Assembly: GCA_009829735.1 (NCBI GenBank)
Contig: CM020618.1
Location: forward strand, 8,337,119-8,401,118
Direction of reading: 5' to 3'
Length of the DNA: 64,000 bases
Source: Pyropia yezoensis
Lineage: Eukaryota; Rhodophyta; Bangiophyceae; Bangiales; Bangiaceae
Shown here: in pieces, positions 30,993 through 41,827 of the stretch
How the letters are laid out: each line of letters opens with the position of its first letter
Position numbering within the stretch: the stretch's first letter is position 1
Notes under the pieces: model-generated
Databases searched by the model: none
What the model was told of the DNA's origin: nothing
What the model saw: the letters and a program-made list of their open reading frames with translations, nothing else
Made by a program: the position numbers and the translations under genes

Positions 30993-33152
30993 CTACTGGT
31001 CCAGGCCCGGCGCGATGAGCATGTCATAGGCGAGGGCGCCGAGCGGCGCCCCAATCTTGGGCCCCACAATGTACACCCAAAACCTGCGCGGGCGACGGCG
31101 GCAGCGTCGCGCAGCGTCAACGGTGCAGGCACAAATGCGTCAGCAGGCAGAGCAGAGAGAGGGCAGGGGGGTCCAACCGCGACACACACGGGTTAGCAAT
31201 GCGGTAGGCACACACTCACCCGCCCCCGAACTATCTCTCCCTCCCCTACCCCCCAACGCAGCTCCCCGTGGAGAGGAGCGCCGCTGCCCTGCCCACAACA
31301 ACACCCACTCGCCCGTCTCCACAGTATCGCACCACCCACTACGGCACACGCGCCCGCAACAGTGCGGAACACGCTCCCGTACCAGCCCTATCCCTTCTCA
31401 ACGTACCCATTCCGTGGGCCGGGAATCGCCACCGACCCCCAGCCCGCCAGCGCAGCCACAATGCGGGGACCAAACTGGGGCGCAGCGCCGGGAACAACAG
31501 AGGAGACGGAAGAACAACAAGAGACAGGCAGTCAAAAGGGCAAGCAGGCGGCGGGTGTCAGTGGCGCGCTTCCAGTGACAACCGCCGCAACGGGAGGCCG
31601 CGGTTCGGCGCGCGCCGACAACGGCGCGAGACGCTCTTGGCCGGCCATCTCGCGACCAGCAGGCCCACGTGGACCAGGAGGCGTCCCCGTCCTTCTCCTC
31701 GCACGCCGCAACCGCGTGGTCCACCTACCCACTCATCCCAACCACTGGTCCCGCGCTTACCCTCTCCCCGCCCCCCCCACCCCCCACCCCCACCAAAGCA
31801 AAACGTACGTCCCGTGCTGGGTTCCACCCCGCCTGTGTCAGCGGCGCGTACAGCGATATGAGGACGGCGACGGTGAAGCCAATGTAAAAGGGGATCATCT
31901 CCTTGCCGCCCATCAGCTTCTGGCGGCTGTCAATGATGGCCAGGATGACAAACATCAGGACGCCCGTGCCCCACGCCTCGACCGCCATGGCCCGCAGCGG
32001 CGACACGTCCGCCGCCGTCACAGACGACGCAAAGCCCGGGTTGGGAAAGTACTCCCCAAACGCCGAGGCGGTCACCACCGACGCGGCCTCGCCGCGCACA
32101 ATGCCCTGCCGCGCCTCGAGGGAGGAGAACAGGGGCCCAAACAGCGCCAGGTTGATGGCCCCGCCCACCACACCCCCCGTGTACTGGGCGGCCCAGTAGG
32201 GGAGGAGCTTGTGCCACGGAAAGTCGTCGGGCCGGAAGAGCGCAAACGCCAGCGACACAGCCGGGTTGAGGTGTGCCCCCGACACGGAGGCGGTGCAGAG
32301 GATGGCGAGCGCCACGCCAAAGCCCCACACGCTCGCCACCTGCCACAGCCCGCTGGCCGAGCCGGTCAGCGTGGCGGTGCACACCACCCCAACACCAAAG
32401 ATGACAATCAGCCCCGTGCCAACCGCCTCGGCAACGCACTGGTCCCACAGGGAGAAGCGGTGACGCCCGCCGCGGGTGCGCTGCAAGACGGCCAGCGCCC
32501 GCCGCTGTGTCCCAACCGCAGCAATGGCCAGCCGCGGCGCCCACCGTAGCGGCGCCGCCGCCGACGGCGCGTCGTCGGTGCACAGGCCGTCCGAGCCGTC
32601 CGCGTCATTGAGCGCACAGCCGCCGCTACCGCCGCCGCCAAACGAGGCATCCTTGCCAGGCGCCCCCTCCCCTGCCGCCGCCGCCGTCGCGGCCGTCCCC
32701 GCCGCCGACGGGGTGTCCGTGTCGGGCACAACGCCGACAGGCGGCGGCGGGGGTGGCCCCGTCAGGAGGGCCAGCGCGCCGCAGCGGCAGCCAAAGCCAT
32801 AGCTGCCACACACACCACACTGGGGGCCCGCCAGGCCCAGCGTCAGGCGGGGTGTTGCAAACACGCTGCCCAGCCGCACCGACAGGCCCAGTGGGCCGCC
32901 GCCGCCGCGACTGCCACCGCCCCCACAGCCGCCACCGCCGCCACCGCCACCACAGCCGCCGCCGCCGCCACCGCCCCCACCGGCGGCATCGGTGGCGCAC
33001 CCGCCCGCCGCGCACTCCCCTGCGGCATCGCCACAACCACCGCCGGCCCCGCCGCCGACGCCGCCCGCCACCCCACACGCGGGCGGTAACACGCACTCCA
33101 TGCTCCCGTCGGGCCCCACCTCGCAGGGCATCTCACACACGCACCCGTCCCC

Positions 33153-33183
<31 letters not shown>

Positions 33184-33342
33184 TCAAAAGAGCAGGTGGC
33201 CGACCCGGCGTGGGCGGCATGCGCAGCCAGCGCCGCGCCCATACCCGTCACCCGCACCCGGTCCCCGGCGGCGCGCTCGACGGTGTAGGTGACGGGGGGG
33301 AAGGGGGGGGGCGCCTCCGTCGACCCCGTAGGGGGGCTGGCC

Positions 33343-33377
<35 letters not shown>

Positions 33378-33425
33378 TGCCCGCCGTCGTGGGAGGGGCG
33401 GCGCCCCTGCCGGCCGAGATGACAT
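30993..33425 (-). CDS. Aquaporin/aquaglyceroporin with long Gly/Cys-rich N-terminus, copy 2
   Basis: Three exons, 33425..31809, 31474..31407 and 31083..30993, with the same phases and the same splice points as copy 1, give 591 residues. The channel half carries HLNPAVSLAFALF and WNPARD|FGPRI. The transport core is almost identical to copy 1, and a 385-bp stretch of exon 1 is identical at the DNA level. The N-terminal region keeps the same plan (GDRVRVTGMGAALAAHAA, CEMPCEVGPDGSMECVLPP, CGVCGSYGFGCRCG) but differs in Ala and Gly run lengths. The introns have diverged. It arose by tandem duplication, in the same orientation about 4.65 kb away. Confidence 0.93.
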
Positions 33426-36215
33426 GACGGGGTGGGGGACGCTCGCGGGTTTGGGGGGGGGCAGGAACCACAGCAGGTGGACTCAACGGACGGGAAGCAA
33501 GGGGTTGTGAGCACACTGGCAGTCGAACGAGACGAGGAGGTGGGGGAGCCGCGGAAGGACGCCGAGCGGGGCGAGAGAACGCAGCTGCCCGAGCGGCCGA
33601 CCGCCAACCAAACGGATGGCGCGAAAGCAAAGACGGCGCGGCCGCCGCGGCACCGTGATAGGCAGTGGGGACGGGGGAACAGAAGGCAGTCGTGGTCCGC
33701 CGGCCGCCCTTGATACGACGGGCGACCCAGAGCCACGGTGCAGTCTCGTCCTCGGGCAAGAAATACAGAAATCCCGGCGGTGCGGCACCTCGAGAAGTCG
33801 CCCCGCGCGGGGACTGGTAAAAAATGACGGCTGGGGAAACGGCAGCTCGACAGTCGGGGAAGGGCCACCGTATTTGGCACAGAATATGCAGACGAAGCCG
33901 AATATGCAGGCGGCACAGCGGCGCCCATTGTGAGGTGCAGCAAACAATAGTGACTGCAAACATGAATACCGACCTCATTTAAAAATATTCTGTCTTTCGA
34001 TGTCCCAGTTTTGACATTAGAGCAAACCCTTCAACAGTGAGACCGAGACTAAGCGAATTTCATTTAAGGCTGAAATGGGAGTACGTGGCGGCTTGTGACT
34101 GGACGACCAAACAAAACTGTGCTTCCCCAACCCGGGGGGCAGGACTTCTATAGAACGATGTCAGAGGGCGGCAAATTCGGGCGTAAAATTTCGGAGCCAT
34201 TGCTACACCGTGCCGGACCAAAGCCCATTCCCATTAGAATATTTCATAGGGACCACCGAAGCGCGGTATCTTGGCGGGGGAGATACTGTCCGAGCCTCCC
34301 GGATCGCTTGCGATCGTATCCTTCCGAAGCGTTTCTTGGGCGATCAAACGTGACACGTAGAGCGCAACTACGTCGTCGATCGCAATCATGGCCCCCAAAT
34401 GGCCCCCAAACCGTACAGTTTTCTCGACGATCGGCGCACGCGGCGCAATCTGGCTCGGATCTCCCCCTATGTGCTCGTCCGCGCGACGTTGGGGGGGAGA
34501 AACGGGTGGAACACTCGCTTTGACCCGCCGCATTGGCCGTAGTCTCCCCGTATACAGGGGGTTTTGGTGCGGGGGTGCTCGTGTGGGTGTCTTGCGGTGT
34601 GTCCTATGGCAACCATGTCACCTTTGTTCCCTTCCCGCGTGACTCCACCGGCCGCCAACGATGTACAAGGATCAGCCGCTGATTTTTCGGGTGGCACCAG
34701 CGTGGACCCCGCAGCCGTCCGTTTGCGGTCAGCAACACCCGCGTCTCTCTTTTCTCTCTCTCTCGCGTCAGCCTTTCTTGCAGACACCACATCGTCCTTC
34801 CCTCGGGCTCTGAACGCTTAGCACGTCCGCGCCCCCCCCTCGCCCGCAAGCCTCGATTCTGATTGGCGGGAGGACCGTTCTGATGGCTTTCAAGCCCATA
34901 TGGCGAGCGTTTTCCACCAGGACGAGACACAAAGGGGGGGGGCTTCCTCGCGGCAGGCCATGGTGTGACGCCGCCGATGGCGGGCATTACGTAACGGAAG
35001 AGTGTGAGGGCGTCGTGGCGCCGACGCGAGGTGGTTTTTATCATCCGCCTGCAAGGGAGGTGTGTGTTCGGGCGTTGTGCCACCAGGTCGCCACCTACAA
35101 ACAGTCCCCATTGCCCAAACCCCCCCTGCCACAGTCTCCCCACCATACATGTCATTGGACAATCGAGTGTGCGCTCGTAGTGGTGCTCCCGCGGCGGTCG
35201 CACGAGCCCTCTGGATACTTTCCGGCGGGGCGGGGCGGCTGCGTCGGGGCATGCAGCAGGCGGGGAGGGGGGTGTGTGTGCCACTGGCCCCTCTTCCCCA
35301 AGCTCTGTGTCACAACCGACACCACTCTCCCGCGCCAGCCACCACCCTCCATCGCACGAAATGCCCAGCAACCCGGGGCAGGAGAGCCATTTCTCGGCCA
35401 TCGCCCCGCCTGCAGCCCCGGCACGGCCCACGGTCCCCCAGCAGCCCCTTCCCCCCCTTGTAACCCCTCCCTGAGCATAGTTTGGCGGGGGTGCAGTGTA
35501 CACCGCGCGCCCCGCGGCGCCCCCCCCCCCCCCCAGAAGCAACCCCCCCACTCGCGATGGATGGCGGGGGCGCAGTGCAAACTGCCCTCCGACCGCCCCA
35601 TCCCCCCCCCTCGGTCGACCCCCGTCCCACAGCGTGCTTCTGTGGGGGGTGCAGTGCGAGCCGCCCGCCCCTCGACGCCCCCCCCCTTCGTCATAACCCC
35701 CCCATAAGGCATGGACCGCGAAGACGCAGTGCAAACCGCCCCCTGACCGCCCCTCCCCCTTCAATCCCCGCACACAGCGTGGATCGGGGGGAGCACACCG
35801 CGAAACCGCCCCCGCCCCGTCTATGCCGTCCCCCGGCCCCCCCCCCCCCCATGACGTGAAACCGGGCTGACCTCCCAACAGCCCCAACGACCGGACACGC
35901 ACCCCCCCCGCCTCATATGCAAGGGTGGGGGGGGGGGCGCAGGCGTTGCTCTGGCGGAGGGCGCGCTCCCACCCGCCGTCGACGGTTTTTATTGGGAGGG
36001 GGCGGGGACGTCGCGACACTCTCCGGGTCGACGCCACCCCGCCCACCCGCCACCGATAGCCGCGCCACGCCCCGCACGACGCTCGCAACTCTGCTTGCCC
36101 CCGCCCAACCGTACCCACCATTCCGTCTCCCGCCTTTCCCTCTCCCGCCTTAGGGCCGGCACGGCCGACCCCGCCCCCGCCAACGCCAACCGTTCCCTTC
36201 CCCGCCAGTAACGAC
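33426..36215. other. 2.8-kb region without a recognised gene
   Basis: 33426-33950 is upstream sequence of aquaporin 2. 33960-34900 is lower in GC and featureless to me. 34900-35450 is GC-rich. 35460..35860 is a degenerate minisatellite with C-runs. A 500-codon minus-strand open frame over 34604..36217 is repeat-driven and not accepted. Confidence 0.5.
35460..35860. repeat. Degenerate minisatellite, unit about 70-75 bp
   Basis: The phrase GGGGGCGCAGTGCAAACNGC, followed by a CCGACCGCCCC-type C-rich tract, recurs about five times (near 35485, 35565, 35650, 35730 and 35790) with substitutions and variable C-run length. Confidence 0.65.
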
Positions 36216-36899
36216 ATGCACGGCCGCGGTGCTGGTGGCCCCTCCGCGGGGTGCGCCTGGATGCTGCCTCCCCGCGACGGCGCTTGGATGCCGGCCGCGC
36301 CCCCGCCGAATGATTGGATGCCGCGCGCGGCAAGCAGCGCGCCCTGCGGCGCCTGCCACTGGGCTTGCCCGTGCCCTTGGGCGGCGCCCCCGCCTCCTGG
36401 CTGGACGTACGCGCCGCCGCCGACTACTTATGGTGGCGGACCTGCCCCTCCGCGTGGGGATCATCACGGCCACTACTGCGGCCGCGACAACGACAACTGT
36501 GGACGCCGCCACCCCACCCGCGTGGAGCAGGAAAAGCCTCCGCGCCCCCGCAGCCGCACATGCACACCGCGGTATCGGGACGACCAACGCCGGCGCCCCC
36601 CCAGTCCCGGCTGGGAGGAGGACCGCGGCGACCGCTAGGTCTCAACTGACGCCCCACCCCCGCCCTACGACGAGCGCATGCCCCAGCTCTACAACGAGCG
36701 CCATCCCGCGGCCTACAACGAGCGCCCGCCCCCGCCCTACAACGAGCGCCCTCCTGCGCTCTACGACCAGCGGCCGCCACCGCCGAAGCCGCCCCCGCCT
36801 GCCGCCGACCTTGGCCCCCGCCAGCCGACTCCTCGACTGCATTTGCCGCGCCACGGTGGTCGTGGCAGTTACCGCGGGCAAGGCCCTCCGCGTAACTAA
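36216..36899 (+). pseudogene. Pro-rich reading frame with in-frame TAG, 5' of the Harbinger accessory ORF
   Basis: From ATG 36216 one frame runs to TAA at 36899, broken by a single TAG at 36636..36638. It encodes Pro/Arg/Trp-rich sequence and, after the TAG, four repeats of the type YNERPPPP (YDERMP, YNERHP, YNERPP, YDQRPP) and a Gly/Arg end (RGSYRGQG). It ends 4 bp before the next ATG. It could be an N-terminal part of the accessory gene in another frame or a separate short ORF. No family is recognised. Confidence 0.4.
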
Positions 36900-36903
36900 C
36901 GCC

Positions 36904-38280
36904 ATGGGCTCTGGCCTGGGGTTGTCGGAGGTGGAGCTGACGTGTTTGTCGCAGGCGTGGCTGGTGAGGACGCGGGACAACATTGTGGGGACGGACCAGA
37001 GGGGGGCAGACTTCTACACTGGGGTGTGCGACGAGTACCTGGACCTGATGCGCGCCCGCGGGGCGCAGCAAATGACAAACGACCGCATGGTGGGCTCGAT
37101 CACCAAGACCAGGGACAAAGTCAAGAAGGGGACCAGCGCTTTCGCATCGTCGTGTTTAGCTGTGCAGCGCCTGACGCTGACCGGCAACCCGTCCGAGGAG
37201 GCGGTCATCCAGGGATCTTTGGCCCACAGGAAGGGAGTGGACATCTACGAGGCTATCGGAAAGCATCAGGCGCGTATGGACGGGGCGGAGGCGGAGACTT
37301 GGAAGCGCAAGTATTGCCCGCTGCAGAAATATGTCCCGTGCTGGAAGGTGCTGCGCAACTAGGACAAGTGGAGCGGCGCCGCTGGATCGGCCGCCGCGGG
37401 AATCGGCACCCGGAGCGGCACGGAGGGCAGTGGGACGAGCGAGCATGCGGACCCTGAGACGGACGATCCGACGGATGGCCCCCGTACCTGTGGCAACGTC
37501 GGGGGCCCTGCACGCAAGTTTGACACTCGCACACCTGGAACCAAAGCGGCTAAGCGTGGCCGCAAGGAAGACATTGCGGCGGCGCGGGACGTGCGGGCCA
37601 GCACTGAAGCACTCCAGGCTGTGGCAAATGCAGCGGCCGAGCGGTCGGCCATTATCCTTTTCAACCAGCCCAACATGCGCGATACGGAGGAGGCGAAGCT
37701 GGTTATGCGCACCAAGGCGCGCCAGATGCTGAAGGCGGCCGGCATCCCTCTCGGCCCCGAGCCGGCCAAGTCCTGGACCCCCCCGACGGTGAGCCCGGCC
37801 GCGGCAATGGACGCCACGACCGGGCCTGCTGTGTATCAGATTGCCGACGAGGAGAAGGACGACGACGACAGTGTGCGACCGCCGCCTCCCCCCCCCGCCG
37901 CACCTGTGCATATGGTGACGCTGCCCGCCTCTGCGGCTGGGCCGTTGGAAACTGTGGAAGCGGCCCTGGACCGGCCCGCGCAGCCGCTTACGCGACCGGA
38001 GCCAGCCACACCTGCGCAAGTAGCCACAGCAGCGGAGGGCGCTCCACGATCCAGCCCCCGAACTGTTGTGCCCCCGGTTCTCGCGCTCTCGCGCACGGCC
38101 AAAGCCCAACAGACAGAGGTGGCGGCCGCGGCGAAGTTGCAGAACAAGTCACTGGGCACTACGATACCCCTCGATGACTCCGACCTGTCCTCTGGGCTGT
38201 CCTCGCCCCGCGGGCGGGCGCGGACTCCCCGCCTTTCTGACCAATCCAGCAGTGAATCTGATAGTGATGCCGGCATGTAG
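36904..38280 (+). pseudogene. PIF/Harbinger accessory protein (Myb/SANT-like, NAM-associated type) with one premature TAG
   Basis: From ATG 36904 the frame encodes LSEVELTCLSQAWLVRTRDN, GADFYTGVCDEYLDLM, NDRMVGSITKTRDKVKKG, and then CPLQKYVPCWKVLRN. This is the trihelix/SANT-like start of the ORF1 partner proteins that help Harbinger transposases bind DNA; the family usually continues CW..LR..PKW. Exactly there a TAG (37360..37362) interrupts. The same frame then continues DKWSG and stays open to 38280, with an acidic/Ser-rich tail and ARKFDTR, KAAKRGRKEDIAAA (nuclear-signal-like) and EEAKLVMRTKARQML. One substitution separates it from an intact protein of 458 residues. Confidence 0.75.
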
Positions 38281-38459
38281 TGTTGTACCTGGGCAGTGTT
38301 TGTGCATGTTGCTTGTGCTTGTACGACACCGTGCGAATCAAAGGTTTTTCTCTTTACACCCTTTGGGCAGGGTTTTTTTTTTCCCATACCTCTTGTTTGT
38401 CCTGAACCAGAGCATCTGGGCAACTTCCTCCCCGGCCTTCACCGCCGTTGCCGCCGCAC

Positions 38460-39580
38460 CGCAGATGGAGGCGGGCGGGGAGCGGTACGGGGTTGGCCGG
38501 CTTCCCCCCCCGACTCCAACCAGTTCCCCCCCCTTCCACCCCAAGCAGCCGCGGCGCCCAGCGCCGCTGCCGCCGCCGCCAGCAGCACTGCCCCGACGGC
38601 GGGGGGCGACAAGCGGCACACGGGTTGGCCCACATCCCCCCCCACCTCGCACCAGTTCCCCCCCCTTCACGCCAGCCAGCCAGAGCGGCCGGCGCTATGG
38701 CCAACGCCGCCGCAGACGCCGCCCGCCGCCCATGGCGGCAGGCGGCCAGCACCACAGGGGTGTGACCGCTTCCCTCTTCGCCTCCCCCCAGTCCCCCCCC
38801 CTCCCCCGCAACCAGCCGCGACGGCTGGCGCCGTGACCGGCGCCGCCACCGCCACAGCCCCCGATGGCGGCGGGCGGCGAGCACCACAGGGGCTGGCCCC
38901 CTTCCCCCCCCACCTCCCACGAGTGTCCCACCTTCCACCTGTACCGGCACAGGCGGCCGCCGCCGCCCCGACCGCGTCCAATGGTGGCGCGCACCAAGCA
39001 GCACTGTGGATATCGCGCTCCCCCACCCTCCTCTCAGCAGTTTCCCCCCCCTCTGCACACAGCCGCGGCCGCCAGCGCTGTGGCCGCCGCCCCAACCGGC
39101 ACTGCCCCGATGGTGGGGGGCGACAAGCGCCACACGTGGGTGGCCCACATCCTCCCCCAACCTCGCACCAGTCCCCCCCCCTCCACGCCAGCCAGGCCCA
39201 GCGGCTGCCGCCCCAACCGACGCAACCGCCGCCATCGATAAGCGAGCGAGCCAGCGGCTCGCACCTTCCCCCACCCACTGCCCACCTGTCCCCCGGCGTC
39301 TACCCCAGCCAGCCAGAGCGGCCGGCGCCGCGGCCAGCGCCGCCGCAGACGCCGCCCGCCGCCTATGGCGGCAGGCGGCAAGCACCAAACGTGTGTAGCC
39401 ACTCCCCCCCTGGCCCCTTCCCCGTCCCCCCCTCTCCTCTGCAACCAGCCGTGACGGCTGGCGCCGTGCCGGCGCCGCTACCGCCGCCGCCCCCGATGGC
39501 GTCGGGCGGCGAGCTCCACAGGGGCTATCCCCCTTCCCACCCCTCTAGCCACCTCTCCTCTCAGCCTTTCAGCGACCAAC
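38460..39580. repeat. Pro-rich minisatellite, unit about 120-126 bp, about nine degenerate copies
   Basis: Each unit has the form GATGGCGGCGGGCGGC..AGCACCACAGGGG..(CCCC)n CACCTCCCAC..CAGCCGCGGCGGCCGGCGCC. Successive units start near 38466, 38590, 38710, 38860, 38980, 39105, 39230, 39360 and 39490. The period is a multiple of three, so all six frames stay largely open. No gene is inferred from those frames. Confidence 0.75.
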
Positions 39581-40437
39581 CCCAGCAGCCGCCGCAGAGG
39601 CTTACCACATGTGAGGACCCACCCAAAACTTGGGAGCCCTCAACGTACTCGTGGGGGTGTCAGCGGGCCCTGCCAGCCAATAGGGCGGCGGGGCACGGGG
39701 AAGAGGACGGTGGTCTCGACGGGGGTGGGTCTGGGGAAGAAGATGGGCGCGACGTCGGTGGGAATCGAGGGTACAAAAGGTAAACAGTGTCTTTGGTCTG
39801 TGTCTGTGGTTGCCCCCCTCGTCTCCCCCGGTAGCGCCGACACCCACACACTATATACTCGCGTCGGGGCACCCGAGGTGCCCCAAAGCATGCGTTTCCC
39901 CATCGCACCGCCGGTAGGCACAGAACGGTCCACAAACAAAGCATGTCTCTCAGAACAAAGCATGGGCGTGCGTGCGCACTAAAGGAGTGCAGCCCCAGTT
40001 TGCCCGAAACGAAGGGGGTCCCGTGGATGGCGCCCAGCGCGCCCCACCAGCCGGCTCCAAACGCCGGTCGGCCAGAAGGTCCGACCGGCTGTAAGGGCCA
40101 GCAAGGCCAAATTCAATCAATCCCTTGACCGGCCAGCCAGTCACCAACCAGCTGGCCGAATTCAATCAATCCAAAAGCCGGCGAGCCAGTCATATCGCAC
40201 TCAGCCGCCAGTGAGGATGTGTGGTGTCCTCAGTGTCGGTGAATCATGTGACCGGTCCTTGATGCCAGCTTTCAAGCAGCGCAGAGAATAAAATTCAGGC
40301 AGCACAGACGGGGATGTCCGCCCGTGGTTGGTCGACGATGTCACTCGCTCCTCGTTGTCGAGTTTCGACGTCCATGACAGGGTTCCGACAGTGCGTTGAC
40401 GGCGGCTTTCGTGCGGTCGGCCGACGTCCGCAAAATG
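39581..40437. other. Region between minisatellite and Harbinger transposase
   Basis: No gene is supported. Two tandem copies of an approximately 55-bp unit lie at 40106..40190 (GGCCAAATTCAATCAATCC then GCCGG..AGCCAGTCA in each). The stretch 39785-39990 is unremarkable. Confidence 0.5.
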
Positions 40438-41827
40438 TCAGGGATACAGCGTGGTGTCGCCCAGGGTAGTGGGGAATTGATGTGTCTTGGGAGGAGTTAT
40501 CGGGGCCGGACATGTAAGGAGAGGTCCCAGTGCATATCCCCTGGGTTCCGGGTGGGGATTTAAGGGGCAAATCCTTTCAGCACCACTCCCGGCGGCAGAG
40601 CCACCAGAGTCACTCAAAGAAGAACCAGAGTCCGACGTCTCGTCAGCAACAGCAGCAGCGAAGTCCCGCCTCTGCTTGGCCAGATACCCCTCCCAACGCA
40701 CCTGACTCACCATGTTGTACAAGATAGCAACCGCCTTGGCCACAGAGCAGATGGTTGTGACCTTAGCGTACCTGGCCGGGTGGAGAGCGATGTGAAAGCG
40801 AGAGGTCAGTACCGCATAAAGGCGCTCAACGTCCTTACGCAGCGCCTCCTGGAGGCGATTGATGGTCTTCTGCTTTTCCGTGACAGCCCGTCCATACGAG
40901 CAAATGTAGAAGGCGTAGTGCTGGGAAATGCCGTCAACCAGGTAATAGGGAAGCGTGCGCCTGTGGCCATTGATTGTGAAGAGCTTGCTACGGCGCGGCC
41001 AATCCCCCGCAGTGATATCGTGGTAGAGCGGAGACTGCTGCACAACATTGAGGTCATTCATACTGCCCGGGCAGCCGAGAAACAGGTGCCAGATGTACAG
41101 GTCCTCGTCACAAACGGTCTCCATGACAACTGCCCGACGCCCCTTCCTGTTCTGGTACAGCCCAGCCTGCCCCTTCGGACAGTTCTTCCACTCCCACTGG
41201 GAACAGACCAGCGATCCAATGCAGCCCGGCATGCCCCTCTCCGCGTTCCTCTTCAGCAGCACGTCCAGCTCGGCATCGTTGGGTGGGCGCAGGTACTCGC
41301 CTCTAAAATCATTACCAATAAAAACAACCAGCTTCTTCACAGCAATCTGGATCGTGGTGGAGGAAATGCGGCAGTACTCACCGGCACGGTCAGTGGCTTC
41401 TCCATACCCAAGCACTCGAAAAGCGGCAACCAGCTTCTGCGGCGGGTGGGCCTGCAGTTGGCCGGTTGCGTTGACCTTCTGCGCCCACCATGGGCGGTCC
41501 TTCAAAGCTCGATACACCCCGACAAACGCAGCGCGAGGGACGCGAAAGCGACGCTCAAAATCGGCCTTCGAGTACACAGGGGGGGCACCATTCCCACCAA
41601 AATAGTCACGTTAAGATACAAAACATGCCAAACGCAAATTTCCGTGGCTTGTTCTGCCGGCCCCGCGCAGATCCGCGGTACCTCAGCCGCTTCCCACGGT
41701 GGGTCGCGCGCACACGGCGGCGATATCGCCGCAGAACGGACAGGTGGGCAGCAACGGCCGAGGCCGCCTCAATGTCCTCCTGGTCCCGCATCAGCGCGCA
41801 AACGTCCAGATCAAGCTCCTCCTCCAT
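40438..41827 (-). pseudogene. PIF/Harbinger transposase (Plant_tran/HARBI1 type), decayed
   Basis: The main frame (41605..40438) encodes RDYFGGN, FERRFRVPRAAF, FRVLGYGEATDRAGEYCRIS, then GCIGSLVCSQWEWKNCPKG. It continues with YIWHLFLGCPGSMNDLNVVQ, LFTINGHRRTLPYYLVDGIS and KDVERLYAVLTSRF. This is the Plant_tran (PF04827) layout. Family enzymes read GSID at the first catalytic Asp; here it is GSLV (GTC, one base from GAC), so the D of DDE is missing. The second Asp (SMND) and the Glu (DVER) are present. The N-terminal 73 residues (MEEELDLDVCALMRDQEDIE, then an Arg-rich stretch) start at 41827 in another frame and end at a TGA overlapping the main frame's start, so a frameshift or unseen intron lies near 41606. 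The accessory gene is tail-to-tail with it. Confidence 0.85.

Noticed and set aside
34604..36217. Minus-strand 537-codon frame
   Set aside because: It runs through the degenerate minisatellite and C-runs, and its peptide repeats mirror the DNA repeats. No family signal.
38460..39580. CRISPR-like array
   Set aside because: Units are contiguous and degenerate with no unique spacers, and the genome is eukaryotic.
38296..39783. Plus-strand 495-codon Pro-rich frame (and its minus-strand counterpart)
   Set aside because: Open only because the repeat period is a multiple of three and stop-poor. All frames are open alike.
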